Assembly (NCBI RefSeq): GCF_015475875.1
Contig: NZ_JADKYM010000014.1
Span: 1 to 64,000 of the forward strand
Reading direction: 5' to 3'
Origin: Sphingopyxis solisilvae
GTDB taxonomy: Bacteria; Pseudomonadota; Alphaproteobacteria; Sphingomonadales; Sphingomonadaceae
DNA length: 64,000 bases
The notes beneath the pieces are model-generated. The model saw only the letters and a list, made by a program, of their open reading frames with translations. It had not been told where the DNA came from and made no database searches. Both the position numbers and the translations under genes were made by a program. Positions 33,713 to 42,417 of this stretch are shown piece after piece (positions within the stretch are counted from its first letter, which is position 1; every line of letters starts with the position of its first letter).

Positions 33713-34074
33713 CGCTTTGACGGTCCCCCCCCGTGTGGCGCCGGCCCCTGCCATCGTCCGCTCGGTTGCTGCGTCACCGGTTCGGTGCTGCGCAGCGCAT
33801 GCAGCGGCGCGCGGCGCGGTCCCGGCGACGCTTGCGGCAAGGGTCGCAGCGGCGGACGAGCAATGGCCCGCACCGCCGATCGATAACGCGTGCGGGGCGA
33901 TCATTCAATGCGCTCGTCGGTCGTGCGGCTGGCTTGCCAGAAGAGAGCATTTGGCTTGCCGCGAGAGAGCAGTAGCCGGCGATCCGGGCACCGGGCGCAG
34001 CCACGGTGGCCGGGGAGGACGCGCCAGCGTTGGCTTGACCCTGTTCGCCGCGCTCTGCGACGCCCGCTGCGTCG
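33713..34074. other. Gap between unknown exported protein and DUF1996 gene
   Basis: Only overlapping frames of poor quality are seen. The minus-strand promoter for the gene at 32396-33712 should be here. GAGAGAGCA and the similar AGAGAGCAG recur about 30 bases apart (33940-33975) without clear meaning. Confidence 0.35.
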
Positions 34075-35457
34075 CTATTCGCGGGCCGGCCCATGCGGGC
34101 CATGACCATCGCCCGCATCGGTGACGGGCGGTATGGGGACGAGCCGGGGTGAAACCTTTGGTTTGGGAAAATGGGGGCCGCGCGCCATGATCTGTCCGTC
34201 GCCAAGGTCGCCATCTGAACAGTTGAGCATTTTATCGATGCAGGCGGCTTCCCAGCGAAGACGGATATCGTCCTCCCAGGCTTCGAAATAGTCGCTGTGA
34301 AAACTGGCACCCGGGCGGCGGAGCGCGGCGGGCAGCATCTGGTCGCTCGACAATTCCCAGCGCGTCGGCTCGTCGCCTTCCTCGATGCGGTAGGCGACCG
34401 TCATCGTGAACTGCGGGATGATCAAGGGATGGGAGGCGGGGCATTTTGGCTGCCCGTTAATGCCTCGGTCCCGCGGTTCGGCGAGGTGGCTGCGGTGATC
34501 GGCGGTGTCGAGGTCAATGCCGTTCCAGCATTGCGGGGACGAGAGCGAGGCGTAGATATGCTGCCCCGGCTTGCAGATCTTCATCGGCTCGGTCATGTCT
34601 TTTGCCGTCGGGGTGACCGCCTCCCAGCCCTCGACGCATTTGAAACCGGTGTGAACGGCGTTTTCCGGCTGCGCGACCGCCGGGCGCGTCTGGTCCCAGC
34701 CGAATATGAAGCGAAGCCCGCGCGGGATGCCGACGCACGCCTTGCCCTCCTTCTTGCAGACCGGATCGCTGGCAGGGCGCCGCTTGTAATAGATCGAAAC
34801 GAAATCGGGGCGGACCACATTCCCCTTGCCGTCGAGCATGGCCGGCATCCAGTAAGCCGAGCGGTTCAGCGCGTTCTGGCAGCTGCTTTCGCCGGTGGTT
34901 CGCAAGCTTTCGTAAGTCGAATGCGCATCGGCGCCAAGATTGCCGAAGAATTGGTGGAGGTGGGCCTTGCCCGGCTGCCGGGGATAGACGATCGGATCGT
35001 CGTAACTGAGCTGCCCGGCGCTGCACAGGAAACGGAACGCCCCGACGACATCGGGAGCGCTGCTCGGAGGAATGTCTTTCGGACCGAGCAACGGCGCAAC
35101 GCTGAGCCCCGACGGTATCTGCGGTGCCGCATCGACGGTCGCTTTTGCTGTCGCATCGGTGGCAGATGCGGCGCCGACCGGCAGGAGAGGCGGCGAGGCG
35201 CCGGTTATCGTCGCGCCTTTGGCCGGTGGCGGCGCAGCGTCGCTACCGGCGGCCGCATGTCTGCCGCGCTCCGCACATGCCTGCCGCACGCCTGGACCGC
35301 ACAGGATCTTCGACCCACCGGTGCCTTCGCCAATGCCCCCGGACGTGCCGCCGCGGCCGATGTCGGCCGCCGACCACAGGTTTGCTGGCACGCCGCATCC
35401 GTCAGCGCCGGACAGCGGTGAAAACGCCGCAGCCAATAGCATTGCCAATATGATCAA
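34075..35457 (-). CDS. DUF1996 exported protein 1
   Basis: The 460-residue protein has a signal peptide (MLLAAAFSPLSGADG), a variable region to about 120, and a DUF1996 domain (about 130-430): FRFLCSAGQLSYDDPIVYPR, KAHLHQFFGN, NRSAYWMPAMLDGKG, YYKRRP, DTADHRSHLAEP and SHPLIIPQFTM. The conserved His residues in HLHQFFGN and DHRSH could bind metal or be catalytic; the family has no proven activity. The frame starts with TTG (35457); ATG at 35442 is an alternative. A homologue follows on the same strand. Confidence 0.85.
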   Translation of the reverse strand: MIILAMLLAAAFSPLSGADGCGVPANLWSAADIGRGGTSGGIGEGTGGSKILCGPGVRQACAERGRHAAAGSDAAPPPAKGATITGASPPLLPVGAASATDATAKATVDAAPQIPSGLSVAPLLGPKDIPPSSAPDVVGAFRFLCSAGQLSYDDPIVYPRQPGKAHLHQFFGNLGADAHSTYESLRTTGESSCQNALNRSAYWMPAMLDGKGNVVRPDFVSIYYKRRPASDPVCKKEGKACVGIPRGLRFIFGWDQTRPAVAQPENAVHTGFKCVEGWEAVTPTAKDMTEPMKICKPGQHIYASLSSPQCWNGIDLDTADHRSHLAEPRDRGINGQPKCPASHPLIIPQFTMTVAYRIEEGDEPTRWELSSDQMLPAALRRPGASFHSDYFEAWEDDIRLRWEAACIDKMLNCSDGDLGDGQIMARGPHFPKPKVSPRLVPIPPVTDAGDGHGPHGPARE

Positions 35458-35717
35458 TGGACAGCTTCTTTGGACAAATTCGTTGACCCGCCGGATTCCG
35501 CCCGATGCCGGCCCGCGGCGGCCTGGATCGGCGCGGAGCAGGACCAGATCGAACTGCTGCCATGTAACGCATGATTGCGCTGCGAGTCGATAGGAGCGGC
35601 ATGCGCATGCCGCATGCAGCGCACGCAGCGCGACCGCAAGGAGAGTGCCCGGTGACCGGGGCGGCGGCGGGCAGCCTTATGCTGCGCCGCGCCGCGACCC
35701 GATTACAGACCGGCGGC

Positions 35718-36926
35718 TCAGCTGCCCGACAGGCTCACGAGGCGCGGGTTGGCGGTCCAGCTCAAGTTCCAGCTCTGCTTGATCTGCTGCCCGTTGCCGA
35801 GGTCACCGGTTGAACAGTTGAGCATCTTGTCGAGGCAGTTCTTTTCCCAAAGGTCGTGAACGATCGGATCCCACGCCATGAAAAAGTCGGCATGGAAGGT
35901 GTCGCCGCGGCGGTGCGTCGGCGATGTGTCCAGCTCGTCCGACACGAAGGAATAGGTTTCGCCTGCCGCCTGCGTGTACCAGACGCCCATGGTGAAGGTC
36001 GGAATGACGAAGGGATGGGTTGCCGGACATTTCTGATAGCCCCAGTTTCCGAAGGAGCTGTAGGCCACATGACTGCGGTGATCGGCGCTGTCGAGGTTCT
36101 TTCCGTCCCAGCAATCGGGGGCGTTCGCCCGCACCGCGATCCGGTTGCCTACCGGACAGCCGAGCTGGGCCTCCTCGAAGTTTTTCCATTCCTTCTGCGT
36201 GAACGGCACCGGCCCGTCGCAGGCGAAATCCATGTGCCCGGTCGACGCGGCGGCGAGGTCGAGCAGATCGCGCCCGAAGATGAACCTCAGACCATTGGGC
36301 AAAGCGGTCGCCTTGCCCTGATACCGGGGGTGATTGGGGTCCGACACGATGGGGTCCGACTTCGGCCGGCGCTTGTAATAGATCGTCACATAGTCGGGCC
36401 GAACCACCTGGCCCTTGCCGTTGAGAAGGGCCGGTATCCAATAGGCCGACCGGTTCACCGGCGACATGCAGGTGGAATTTCCGCTGGTCCGCAGCGAGGT
36501 GTAGGTCGAATAGGCATCGGCTTTGTCATTGCCGAAGAACTGGTGGAGGTGGCTCCTGCCCGGTTGTCCGGGATAGACGATGGGGTCGTCTTTGCGGAGC
36601 TGGCCGGGCATGCAGATGAACCGGAACGCGCCAACCACATCGGGGGCTGCCGACGGCGGAATCGACGTTGCCACAAGTTCGCTCATCGGGTCGAAGTTGC
36701 TGGCGATCGCCGCAGCGCCTTGCACCGTTGCGCTGCTGTCCTGGCCCGTCGAGCCGGCGGGCGGCGGCGTCGGGGCCGGTGTCGGGGTCGGCGTAGGCGT
36801 AGGAGTCGGGGTCGGCGCCGGTGGCAGCGTCACCGTGTGGGCAGCGCTGCTGGAGCTGTCGGAACCACCGCCGCCGCAGGAGGCGGTTGCGAGCGCGAGC
36901 GGAAGGATCAAGGCAATGCGGCGCAT
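35718..36926 (-). CDS. DUF1996 lipoprotein 2
   Basis: The 402-residue protein has a lipobox signal (ALATASCGGGG), a proline-threonine repeat linker (about residues 37-55, repeated PT), and a DUF1996 domain with FRFICMPGQLRKDDPIVYPG, RSHLHQFFGN, NRSAYWIPALLNGKG, YYKRRP, DSADHRSHVAY and THPFVIPTFTM. The linker should hold the domain away from the membrane. GAGGGAA precedes the ATG at 36926. It lies 260 bases upstream of the other DUF1996 gene and is clearly its paralogue. Confidence 0.88.
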   Translation of the reverse strand: MRRIALILPLALATASCGGGGSDSSSSAAHTVTLPPAPTPTPTPTPTPTPAPTPPPAGSTGQDSSATVQGAAAIASNFDPMSELVATSIPPSAAPDVVGAFRFICMPGQLRKDDPIVYPGQPGRSHLHQFFGNDKADAYSTYTSLRTSGNSTCMSPVNRSAYWIPALLNGKGQVVRPDYVTIYYKRRPKSDPIVSDPNHPRYQGKATALPNGLRFIFGRDLLDLAAASTGHMDFACDGPVPFTQKEWKNFEEAQLGCPVGNRIAVRANAPDCWDGKNLDSADHRSHVAYSSFGNWGYQKCPATHPFVIPTFTMGVWYTQAAGETYSFVSDELDTSPTHRRGDTFHADFFMAWDPIVHDLWEKNCLDKMLNCSTGDLGNGQQIKQSWNLSWTANPRLVSLSGS

Positions 36927-37387
36927 AAATTCCCTCGTGGCAAAGACAGGCTGCGATCGACGCGCGTTGGATCGGCGGCCGGGCAGCGCGGTCGCGCGCT
37001 TTGCGGCGCGCGCCCCGCACGGCTGATACGCTGCGCTGGCAGCAGGCGGTGTCGACGTGGACCGGCTTGGGCGCATCATGTTTCCAGTTCTTGGATCGGG
37101 CGCCGTTGATGGCATCCAAAGGCTAATTTGAAGTAAAGGCGGCGCTTCGCCGGAGGATAATTTCGCGTTGCACCGGTCAGGTGCAGCGTCGCGACGCGCG
37201 CGTTTGAGATGGCAAGCGATCAACCGCCCGCCGGGACGCGGCCACCAACGGGGCGCGGGGGCCGCCGGAGTCACCGGAGTCACCGTGCCCCGTTGCGCGC
37301 CGCTGGCTGCCGTCCCCGACGCGGGTGCGTTGTCACCAGAATTTGTTAACGATGATCGGCTAATCAGGTTCGGCGGAAGGATCGACC
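36927..37387. other. Divergent spacer between DUF1996 and lipoprotein genes
   Basis: No gene is supported. It must hold the promoters of both flanking genes; an AT-richer patch at about 37110-37170 and TTGTTAACGATGATCGGCTA (37340-37359) just before the plus-strand gene are the best candidates. Confidence 0.4.
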
Positions 37388-37906
37388 ATGGCGCGGGCTG
37401 CCCTGTTGTTCGTTATTTTACTGGGCGGCTGCGCGCCCGCCCCGCGGGACATCGCGCTGGCGGACCTCGATCTGCGCGATATGCAGACCGTCCAGGCAAT
37501 CCGCACCCAACTCGGCGAGCAGGACGCGCGCGCCTTTGCCAGCTTTGTTGTGAGACATCATGTCAAATCGGCCGGTTTCTGCGGTCAGCCGCTTCAGGAT
37601 TCGCGCGGCAAACCGCCCGAAACGGTGGGTGAGGCGATCGACCTGGCGGTGCGCCGCGACGCCCTGGAGCTCCAGGCCAAAATGGCGGCACTGGCACCCA
37701 AGCATCCGCGCGAACTGGCCCAGGAGGCGTGGGACGATCTCGTGCGTGAGCGCGATCTCGGGGTCGATGCCCAGTCGCGGCTGCGCATGCAATATGGCGA
37801 CGCCGCCGTACGCCGCCCCGAATGGGCGCGCCTCGAAGCCAGCCTGGCCGATATCGACCGCAAACTTGCCGTAATGCGGCCGTCCCTTTTCGGCGCCGGC
37901 AGCTAA
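37388..37906 (+). CDS. Predicted lipoprotein, helical
   Basis: The 172-residue protein starts MARAALLFVILLGGCAPAPR with a lipobox (LLGGC). The mature part is helical, with FVVRHHVKSAGFCGQPL, ETVGEAIDLAVRRDALELQA and a charged C-terminal half. GGAAGGAT precedes the ATG. No family is recognised; the second Cys (in GFCGQ) is notable. Confidence 0.68.
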   Translation: MARAALLFVILLGGCAPAPRDIALADLDLRDMQTVQAIRTQLGEQDARAFASFVVRHHVKSAGFCGQPLQDSRGKPPETVGEAIDLAVRRDALELQAKMAALAPKHPRELAQEAWDDLVRERDLGVDAQSRLRMQYGDAAVRRPEWARLEASLADIDRKLAVMRPSLFGAGS

Positions 37907-38420
37907 CACCGCCAGGCAGGCTGTCCGCGAGGTCGCCTCGGTCGTTACCCGCCACGGCGGCGGCGCGTTGCGCTGTCCGCGCGGGCGCATTTCAGCTTCT
38001 TCGAGCGCATTTTGCGCGGCGGACGAGCGAAGTGCGGCTGCGCCGGCGCTCAACATATTTTCTGCAATGCCTCCCTGTGTGTCTGCCTGCGCTGCCCGCG
38101 CCCGGCAACCGCGCCCGGTGACCGCGCGCGAGGGTGCCGACCAATGGAGCGGCAGCACGTCCGCCTTGCCTTCGGCCCGGATGAATTGCCGCGGGGCGCC
38201 GTGAAAGGGCAGGGCAAGGGCGCCGCGCGCGACAGGGGCTGCGATGCGCCCTTGTGTCAGATCGGGAGCCGGAACATGGGGACGCGCGCCTTTCGCGGGT
38301 CATAGCAAGATTGTTCTTGCGACGGCGCTTTGCTAGCGCTGCGCGTGAACGGTCCCTACATTTCGGCATCGGGGCGATCGCCGCCCGGTGCCTCACTCGC
38401 CGATCGTGCGGAGCAGACTG
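37907..38420. other. Gap before the GT25 gene
   Basis: About 510 GC-rich bases with only overlapping short frames. No gene, RNA or repeat can be supported. Confidence 0.4.
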
Positions 38421-39074
38421 ATGAAAGTCTTTGATCATTTCGACCGGATCAGGGTCATCAACCTTGCCTACCGGTCCGATCGCCGCCGCGAGATGGACCG
38501 CGAGCTCGCCGCGGTTGGCTTGGCGGGCGACCCGCGCGTCGCCTATTTCGAGGCCATTCGGCCGGACGAGGCGATGGATTTTACCTGTGTTGGCGCGCAC
38601 GGTTGCTTTGCGAGCCACCAGACGCTTTTGCGCGAGGCGGTCGCGGCCGGTGAATCGATCCTGATCCTCGAGGATGATTGCAGCTTTGCCGCAGGCGCCG
38701 CCAATCGTTACCTCGCGCCGGGATGGGATATATTTTACGGCGGCTATACTGCCGCCACGCCCGACGACCTTCATGTCAGCGACATCCAGGAATCGCATAT
38801 GATGGGTTTCTCGCGGCAAGGCGCCGAGCGCGTGAGCTATTATCTCGAACATCTGAGTTATGAAGGTACGCATCCCCCGATCGATGCCGCCTATGTCTGG
38901 TACCGCCGCGCCAACCCGCATGTCGTGACCAAATTTGCCGTGCCGCCGCTCGGTGTGCAGCGCGCATCGCGCAGCGACATCGCCAATCTCAAATGGTTCG
39001 ACCGCTCGCCGCTGACCCGCAGCGGCGCCAACGCCCTGCGCCGGTTCCGGCGGGCGCTCGCCGGGCGGCCGTAG
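38421..39074 (+). CDS. Glycosyltransferase family 25 protein
   Basis: The 217-residue protein matches the GT25 (LPS glycosyltransferase) family: MKVFDHFDRIRVINLAYRSD with the RR of the start region, GAHGCFASHQTLLREAV, the metal motif SILILEDDCSFA, and a C-terminal IDAAYVWYRRANP. Such enzymes add galactose or other sugars to lipopolysaccharide in the cytoplasm. The ATG at 38421 follows GGAGCAG; an upstream ATG at 38388 would add 11 unlikely residues. It is a lone gene. Confidence 0.85.
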   Translation: MKVFDHFDRIRVINLAYRSDRRREMDRELAAVGLAGDPRVAYFEAIRPDEAMDFTCVGAHGCFASHQTLLREAVAAGESILILEDDCSFAAGAANRYLAPGWDIFYGGYTAATPDDLHVSDIQESHMMGFSRQGAERVSYYLEHLSYEGTHPPIDAAYVWYRRANPHVVTKFAVPPLGVQRASRSDIANLKWFDRSPLTRSGANALRRFRRALAGRP

Positions 39075-39238
39075 GAGAGCCGGGGAGCGGCCGATGCGGA
39101 AGCAGCACTGCGGTCATTAGGGCCGGTCGCTCGTCCGTGATGGGCTCGGCATAGTTTAGTGTCCGATCTGGATCAATCGACACGGCCTTGCGGCAATGAG
39201 GCCTTGCCACGTGGCGAGAAGATGGCGAGACTCCGGGC

Positions 39239-40158
39239 ATGAAGAACGATGTCGATCATCTTCCGCCGGCGCAGCAGGAAGAACTGGCGCTGGCGACGCG
39301 GATATTGATGGATGATTTACCGTCGCGATCTCGCGCGCGACGCAGCAATGGAAGAAGCACGGCAAGGTCCGCAAGATCATCCTGTTCGGCAGCTATGCGC
39401 GCGGCGATTGGGTCGATGAGCCCGAGAATGGCTATCAGTCGGATTATGACCTGCTGATTATCGTCAGCCATGAGGATCTTACCGAGATCGCCGATTATTG
39501 GTATGACGCCGAGGACAAGATCCTGCGCGAGGCCGCAATCGCCCGACCCGTAAACATCATCGTCCACACGCTCGATGAGGTGAATAGCGGCCTGAAGCGC
39601 GGCGAATATTTTTGGGTCGACATCGCGCGCGATGGTGTCGTGCTGTACGATCTGCCGGGTAGCACGTTGGCTGCCCCGATGCCGCTGACAGCGGCTGATG
39701 CCTATGAAATGGCAAGCGAATATCTTGCGAAGCAGCTTCCGGCGGTTGATCGGTGGCTCAAGCTAGCCGCAGTTTCCTGTGCCGAAAGTGAGACCGACCC
39801 CGAGTGGGCCAAGAATGCGGCTTTCACACTGCATCAGGCCGCCGAGCGTGCATATATCTGCTACCTTCTCGTTCGCTGTCTGTACGTACCGCGCTCGCAC
39901 AATCTGAAGTTCCTGCGTTCGCTGGCCGAGGACCGCGAACCGCGGCTCGTCGAGGCCTGGCCGCGCGCGACGAAGCTCGATCGCCGGCGCTTCGAGCTGG
40001 CGAAGCGCGCTTATGTCGAGGCGCGCTACTCGGCTGCTTACGCCATCGGCAGCGACGATTTGCAGGCGATCCGGGCGGCGGTCACCACCCTGCGCGACAC
40101 GGTCGCGACGGTGTCGCGCGAATGGCTCGATGGGCTTCGGCAGACTGCCGACCTCTGA
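39239..40158 (+). pseudogene. Nucleotidyltransferase-HEPN protein, frameshifted
   Basis: The gene begins MKNDVDHLPPAQQEELALAT, then loses frame near 39317 (the sequence GATGATTTACC lacks one base). One frame over it continues without stops to 40158: TVAISRATQQWKKHGKVRKI, the nucleotidyltransferase signature ILFGSYARGDWVDEP with YQSDYDLLIIV, then a HEPN-like helical domain (EYLAKQLPAVDRWLKLAAVS, AAFTLHQAAERAYICYLL, YVPRSHNLKFLRSLAED). The family is a fused NT-HEPN protein of about 300 residues that is common in sphingomonads. A one-base deletion is the simplest reading; a sequencing error or a recent mutation cannot be told apart here. Confidence 0.8.
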
Positions 40159-40596
40159 TCGCCGTCGCGGCGCAGACCGCAGCCCCGGTCCCCATTCCAG
40201 AAAAGGCGATCGATGGGCTGGCGCTGATATCGCCGCGACCGAAACCGCTCCCGGTCAGCCATTGAATGAGGCAATTACGACCCCGACCGAATTTCTTGCC
40301 GTAGCCGTGCCGTGGCCGTCTTTGCGCAGCCAGGCGACATTCGGGGTCGATGCAAGTCCCTGAACGTCTGGCGCGCAAATGGCGGATATTCCAGTTTCCA
40401 TTCAAAATCATCTGGCTTCACAGTTTCCTTCTCTGCAATAAGTGCGGGGAGGAGCGTAAAACTATGCCGGGCCGATCACCGCAAAGTTACGGGAAATGCG
40501 TCCATTCCATGCCCGCACGGAATAGCGCGCTCGGTATCGTCATCCGCCGCGAGCAGATCGAGCGTTTCGCGGCGGGCACGGAGGCAGCGTGACGCG
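40159..40596. other. Gap after the HEPN gene
   Basis: A plus-strand frame ending at 40592 closes with MPARNSALGIVIRREQIERF and stops four bases before the next gene, so a very short leader peptide is possible. Nothing else is recognisable. Confidence 0.35.
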
Positions 40597-40821
40597 ATGA
40601 CCCGCAACATGACGATCGCCGGTCAGATCGAGGCGCTGATCCAGCGCCTCGATGGCCTGGCCGTCTGCGATGATTGCATCACCGACCGGCTCGACCTGTC
40701 GGTTCGCTCGCAGGCGAATGCCGTGACCCGCGAACTTGTCGGCACCAGGGGCTATCGCCGCGCCAAACAGCCGTGCAGCCTGTGCGGGGCAAACAAGCTG
40801 GCGACCTCGCACCACGCTTGA
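40597..40821 (+). CDS. Small zinc-ribbon-like protein
   Basis: The 74-residue protein carries two CxxC pairs (AVCDDCITDRLDL and QPCSLCGANKL) about 40 residues apart, with a helical segment between them (SVRSQANAVTREL), a pattern that can bind zinc. It resembles a short conserved sphingomonad protein without assigned function. GGAGG lies 12 bases before the ATG. It follows the broken nucleotidyltransferase-HEPN gene on the same strand, but with a gap of over 400 bases. Confidence 0.6.
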   Translation: MTRNMTIAGQIEALIQRLDGLAVCDDCITDRLDLSVRSQANAVTRELVGTRGYRRAKQPCSLCGANKLATSHHA

Positions 40822-40834
40822 TCCTGAGGATTGT

Positions 40835-41626
40835 TTAAGCCGGCTGGCGCCAGCGGTAGGTCACATTGACCCGTTCGGACAGCAGCAGATAGGGCAGCCA
40901 GATAATCATGCTGATCGCTGCCTTCTTGAGGTTGCTTTCAAGCAGCGGCGCGATCGAGGCCGCGACCCCTGCGGGCAGATAAGGCGCGCTGCCGACATAA
41001 TTGGCGATCAGCACCTGCGATGCCAGGTCGAGCCCCCATGTGAGCAGCAGCATCCGCGGAAAGAACGGGTTGCGGCGCAGCGCCATGAAGAAGCAGAGCG
41101 TGTAGAGAAAGTTCATGGCAATGAGGTCGGTCGCCATCGCGAAATAGATCATCTGGCCCCACATCGGGGCCGATCCGGTCATCGCCGGCACCGCGGTCAT
41201 GAACTCGGCGGTGCGGATCGGCACGTTCAGCAACATGCCGATGAGTAGCGAGGCCATGATGCCGACCGGCCCGAATGCCGGATGGTCGCGGGCGGACAGG
41301 GCATTGAGCGGCCGCCAGCTGCCCAGCCGGGCCAGGCGAATATCCGGCTGCGCAAAATCGGTGCCGCGCGGGAACAACGCGTTTGCCGTCCAATAGGCAA
41401 AGAAGGGACTGGCGAGGATCAGCATGTGCGGGACGACGAGCACGAGCGCGTCCGCCGGATGGTTCGCGGGCGTCACCGGAAAGACGATGCGGAACAGACA
41501 GAGCAGCGCGACCGGCACGGTCCAGCCGAGCAGCAAAAGGCGCGCCTTGTCCTCGAGTGGCGCGACAAGCCGAACGCTCTGGGCATAGAGCCGCTGCCGC
41601 AATGCCTGAAAACCATTCTCGACCAT
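40835..41626 (-). CDS. Polytopic membrane protein (DUF2569-like end)
   Basis: The 263-residue protein has about six hydrophobic helices: LLLLGWTVPVALLCLFRIVF near the start, MLILASPFFAYWTANALF, and others to the end, with the tail IIWLPYLLLSERVNVTYRW, which resembles the last helix of DUF2569 proteins. No enzyme motif is visible. It is convergent with the zinc-ribbon gene and about 540 bases from the Tad locus. Function unknown. Confidence 0.65.
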   Translation of the reverse strand: MVENGFQALRQRLYAQSVRLVAPLEDKARLLLLGWTVPVALLCLFRIVFPVTPANHPADALVLVVPHMLILASPFFAYWTANALFPRGTDFAQPDIRLARLGSWRPLNALSARDHPAFGPVGIMASLLIGMLLNVPIRTAEFMTAVPAMTGSAPMWGQMIYFAMATDLIAMNFLYTLCFFMALRRNPFFPRMLLLTWGLDLASQVLIANYVGSAPYLPAGVAASIAPLLESNLKKAAISMIIWLPYLLLSERVNVTYRWRQPA

Positions 41627-42163
41627 CGCTCACCTGTCTCGCAGTTATGCCCCGTTTGTAAAGGCAGGATGGTTAACAAATCTTTGGGCTGGCAAAGGGT
41701 TCCGCAGGGGATGTGGTGCGGATGTGCCTTCGGCGCGTGTTAACCCGGCCCCAATCATGCTCGCTTGCTCGGCTGGGTGATCGTCCGCGCGCGCGATTAA
41801 CCGAATCTGTCAAGCAAATCTGGCGACGGAACAATCTGTTACGCGCAACACGCGAATCATGTTCGAATCGGTCGTGTAAACTACCTGAATGGTAGTGATT
41901 GCTCGAATGGTTAACGAAAATTATCCGTTAAATCCTTGTTTATATATGTTAATTTTGTGTTGACGGCGGACTCGAAAAAGCGTTGAATCGTGGCGTTCTT
42001 TGTGGGGGGCCGCATTGACAGGTTGAACCGGCGTTTGCCGGAATAAAATACCGGGTCGCGTCGGTTCCATTGCTCCTTCCACAGAACTGTCTGGTCGTCT
42101 CCATGGGGGAGACACGACAGGCACACCGCCTCTCTCGGTTGGCGGGTCATTAGGAGTAAGACC
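41627..42163. other. AT-rich upstream region of the Tad locus
   Basis: No gene is seen. Positions 41860-41990 are much richer in A and T than the surroundings and contain the inverted repeat CTACC-TGAAT-GGTAG (41881-41895) and several TTAA boxes (41911, 41928, 41949). TTAA boxes recall CtrA sites, but the N7 spacing of the CtrA consensus is not met. A short hairpin (CCGGC-GTTT-GCCGG) lies in the leader near 42030. Confidence 0.45.
41960..41988 (+). promoter_or_regulatory. Promoter candidate for flp
   Basis: TTGACG (41960-41965), a 17-base spacer and TTGAAT (41983-41988) match a sigma-70 type promoter. It would give a leader of about 170 bases before flp, which has a clear AGGAG ribosome site. 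Confidence 0.5.
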
Positions 42164-42352
42164 ATGAAGAATTTTCTGAAGAATTTCGTTCGTGACGAAA
42201 GCGGCGCGTCGGCTGCTGAATATGTGCTGATCCTCGCGATCATCGGCTCGGCAATTGCGGCTTCGGCCATCGCTCTCGGAGACGAAATTGGTGGTGCGAT
42301 GGATCGTGCGGGTGAAGTGATCAAGGGCCAAGAATACACCCCGAAGAGCTAA
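42164..42352 (+). CDS. flp: Flp-family type IVb pilin
   Basis: The 62-residue protein has the Flp pilin layout: a short basic leader (MKNFLKNFVRDESG), the processing region SGASAAEYVLILAIIGSAIA with Glu at +5 of the hydrophobic stretch, and a short tail. Cleavage after the Gly by the prepilin peptidase at 51473-51943 is expected, although the exact cut site is inferred. It is the structural subunit of the Tad pilus. AGGAG stands nine bases before the ATG, and a terminator-like hairpin lies just after the stop. Confidence 0.93.
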   Translation: MKNFLKNFVRDESGASAAEYVLILAIIGSAIAASAIALGDEIGGAMDRAGEVIKGQEYTPKS

Positions 42353-42360
42353 CCGCCACG

Positions 42361-42389
42361 AAACCGGGTCGACGAGGTCGACTCGGTTT
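42361..42389 (+). terminator. Attenuator-like hairpin between flp and cpaB
   Basis: AAACCGGGTCGAC and GTCGACTCGGTTT form a 13-base stem with one G-U pair and a GAG loop, followed by CTTTCC. Partial termination here would yield more pilin mRNA than assembly-protein mRNA. Confidence 0.6.
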
Positions 42390-42417
42390 CTTTCCATAAT
42401 AGCGGTGGGGGGATTCG

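Noticed and set aside
39239..40821. Toxin-antitoxin or defence island
   Set aside because: The NT-HEPN protein is a single fused chain in its family here, is broken, and the only neighbour is a small zinc-ribbon-like protein over 400 bases away. No second defence gene is seen.
41905..41955. CtrA binding sites upstream of flp
   Set aside because: TTAA boxes are present, but spacings are 13 and 17 bases, not the 7 of the CtrA consensus; AT-richness alone explains them.
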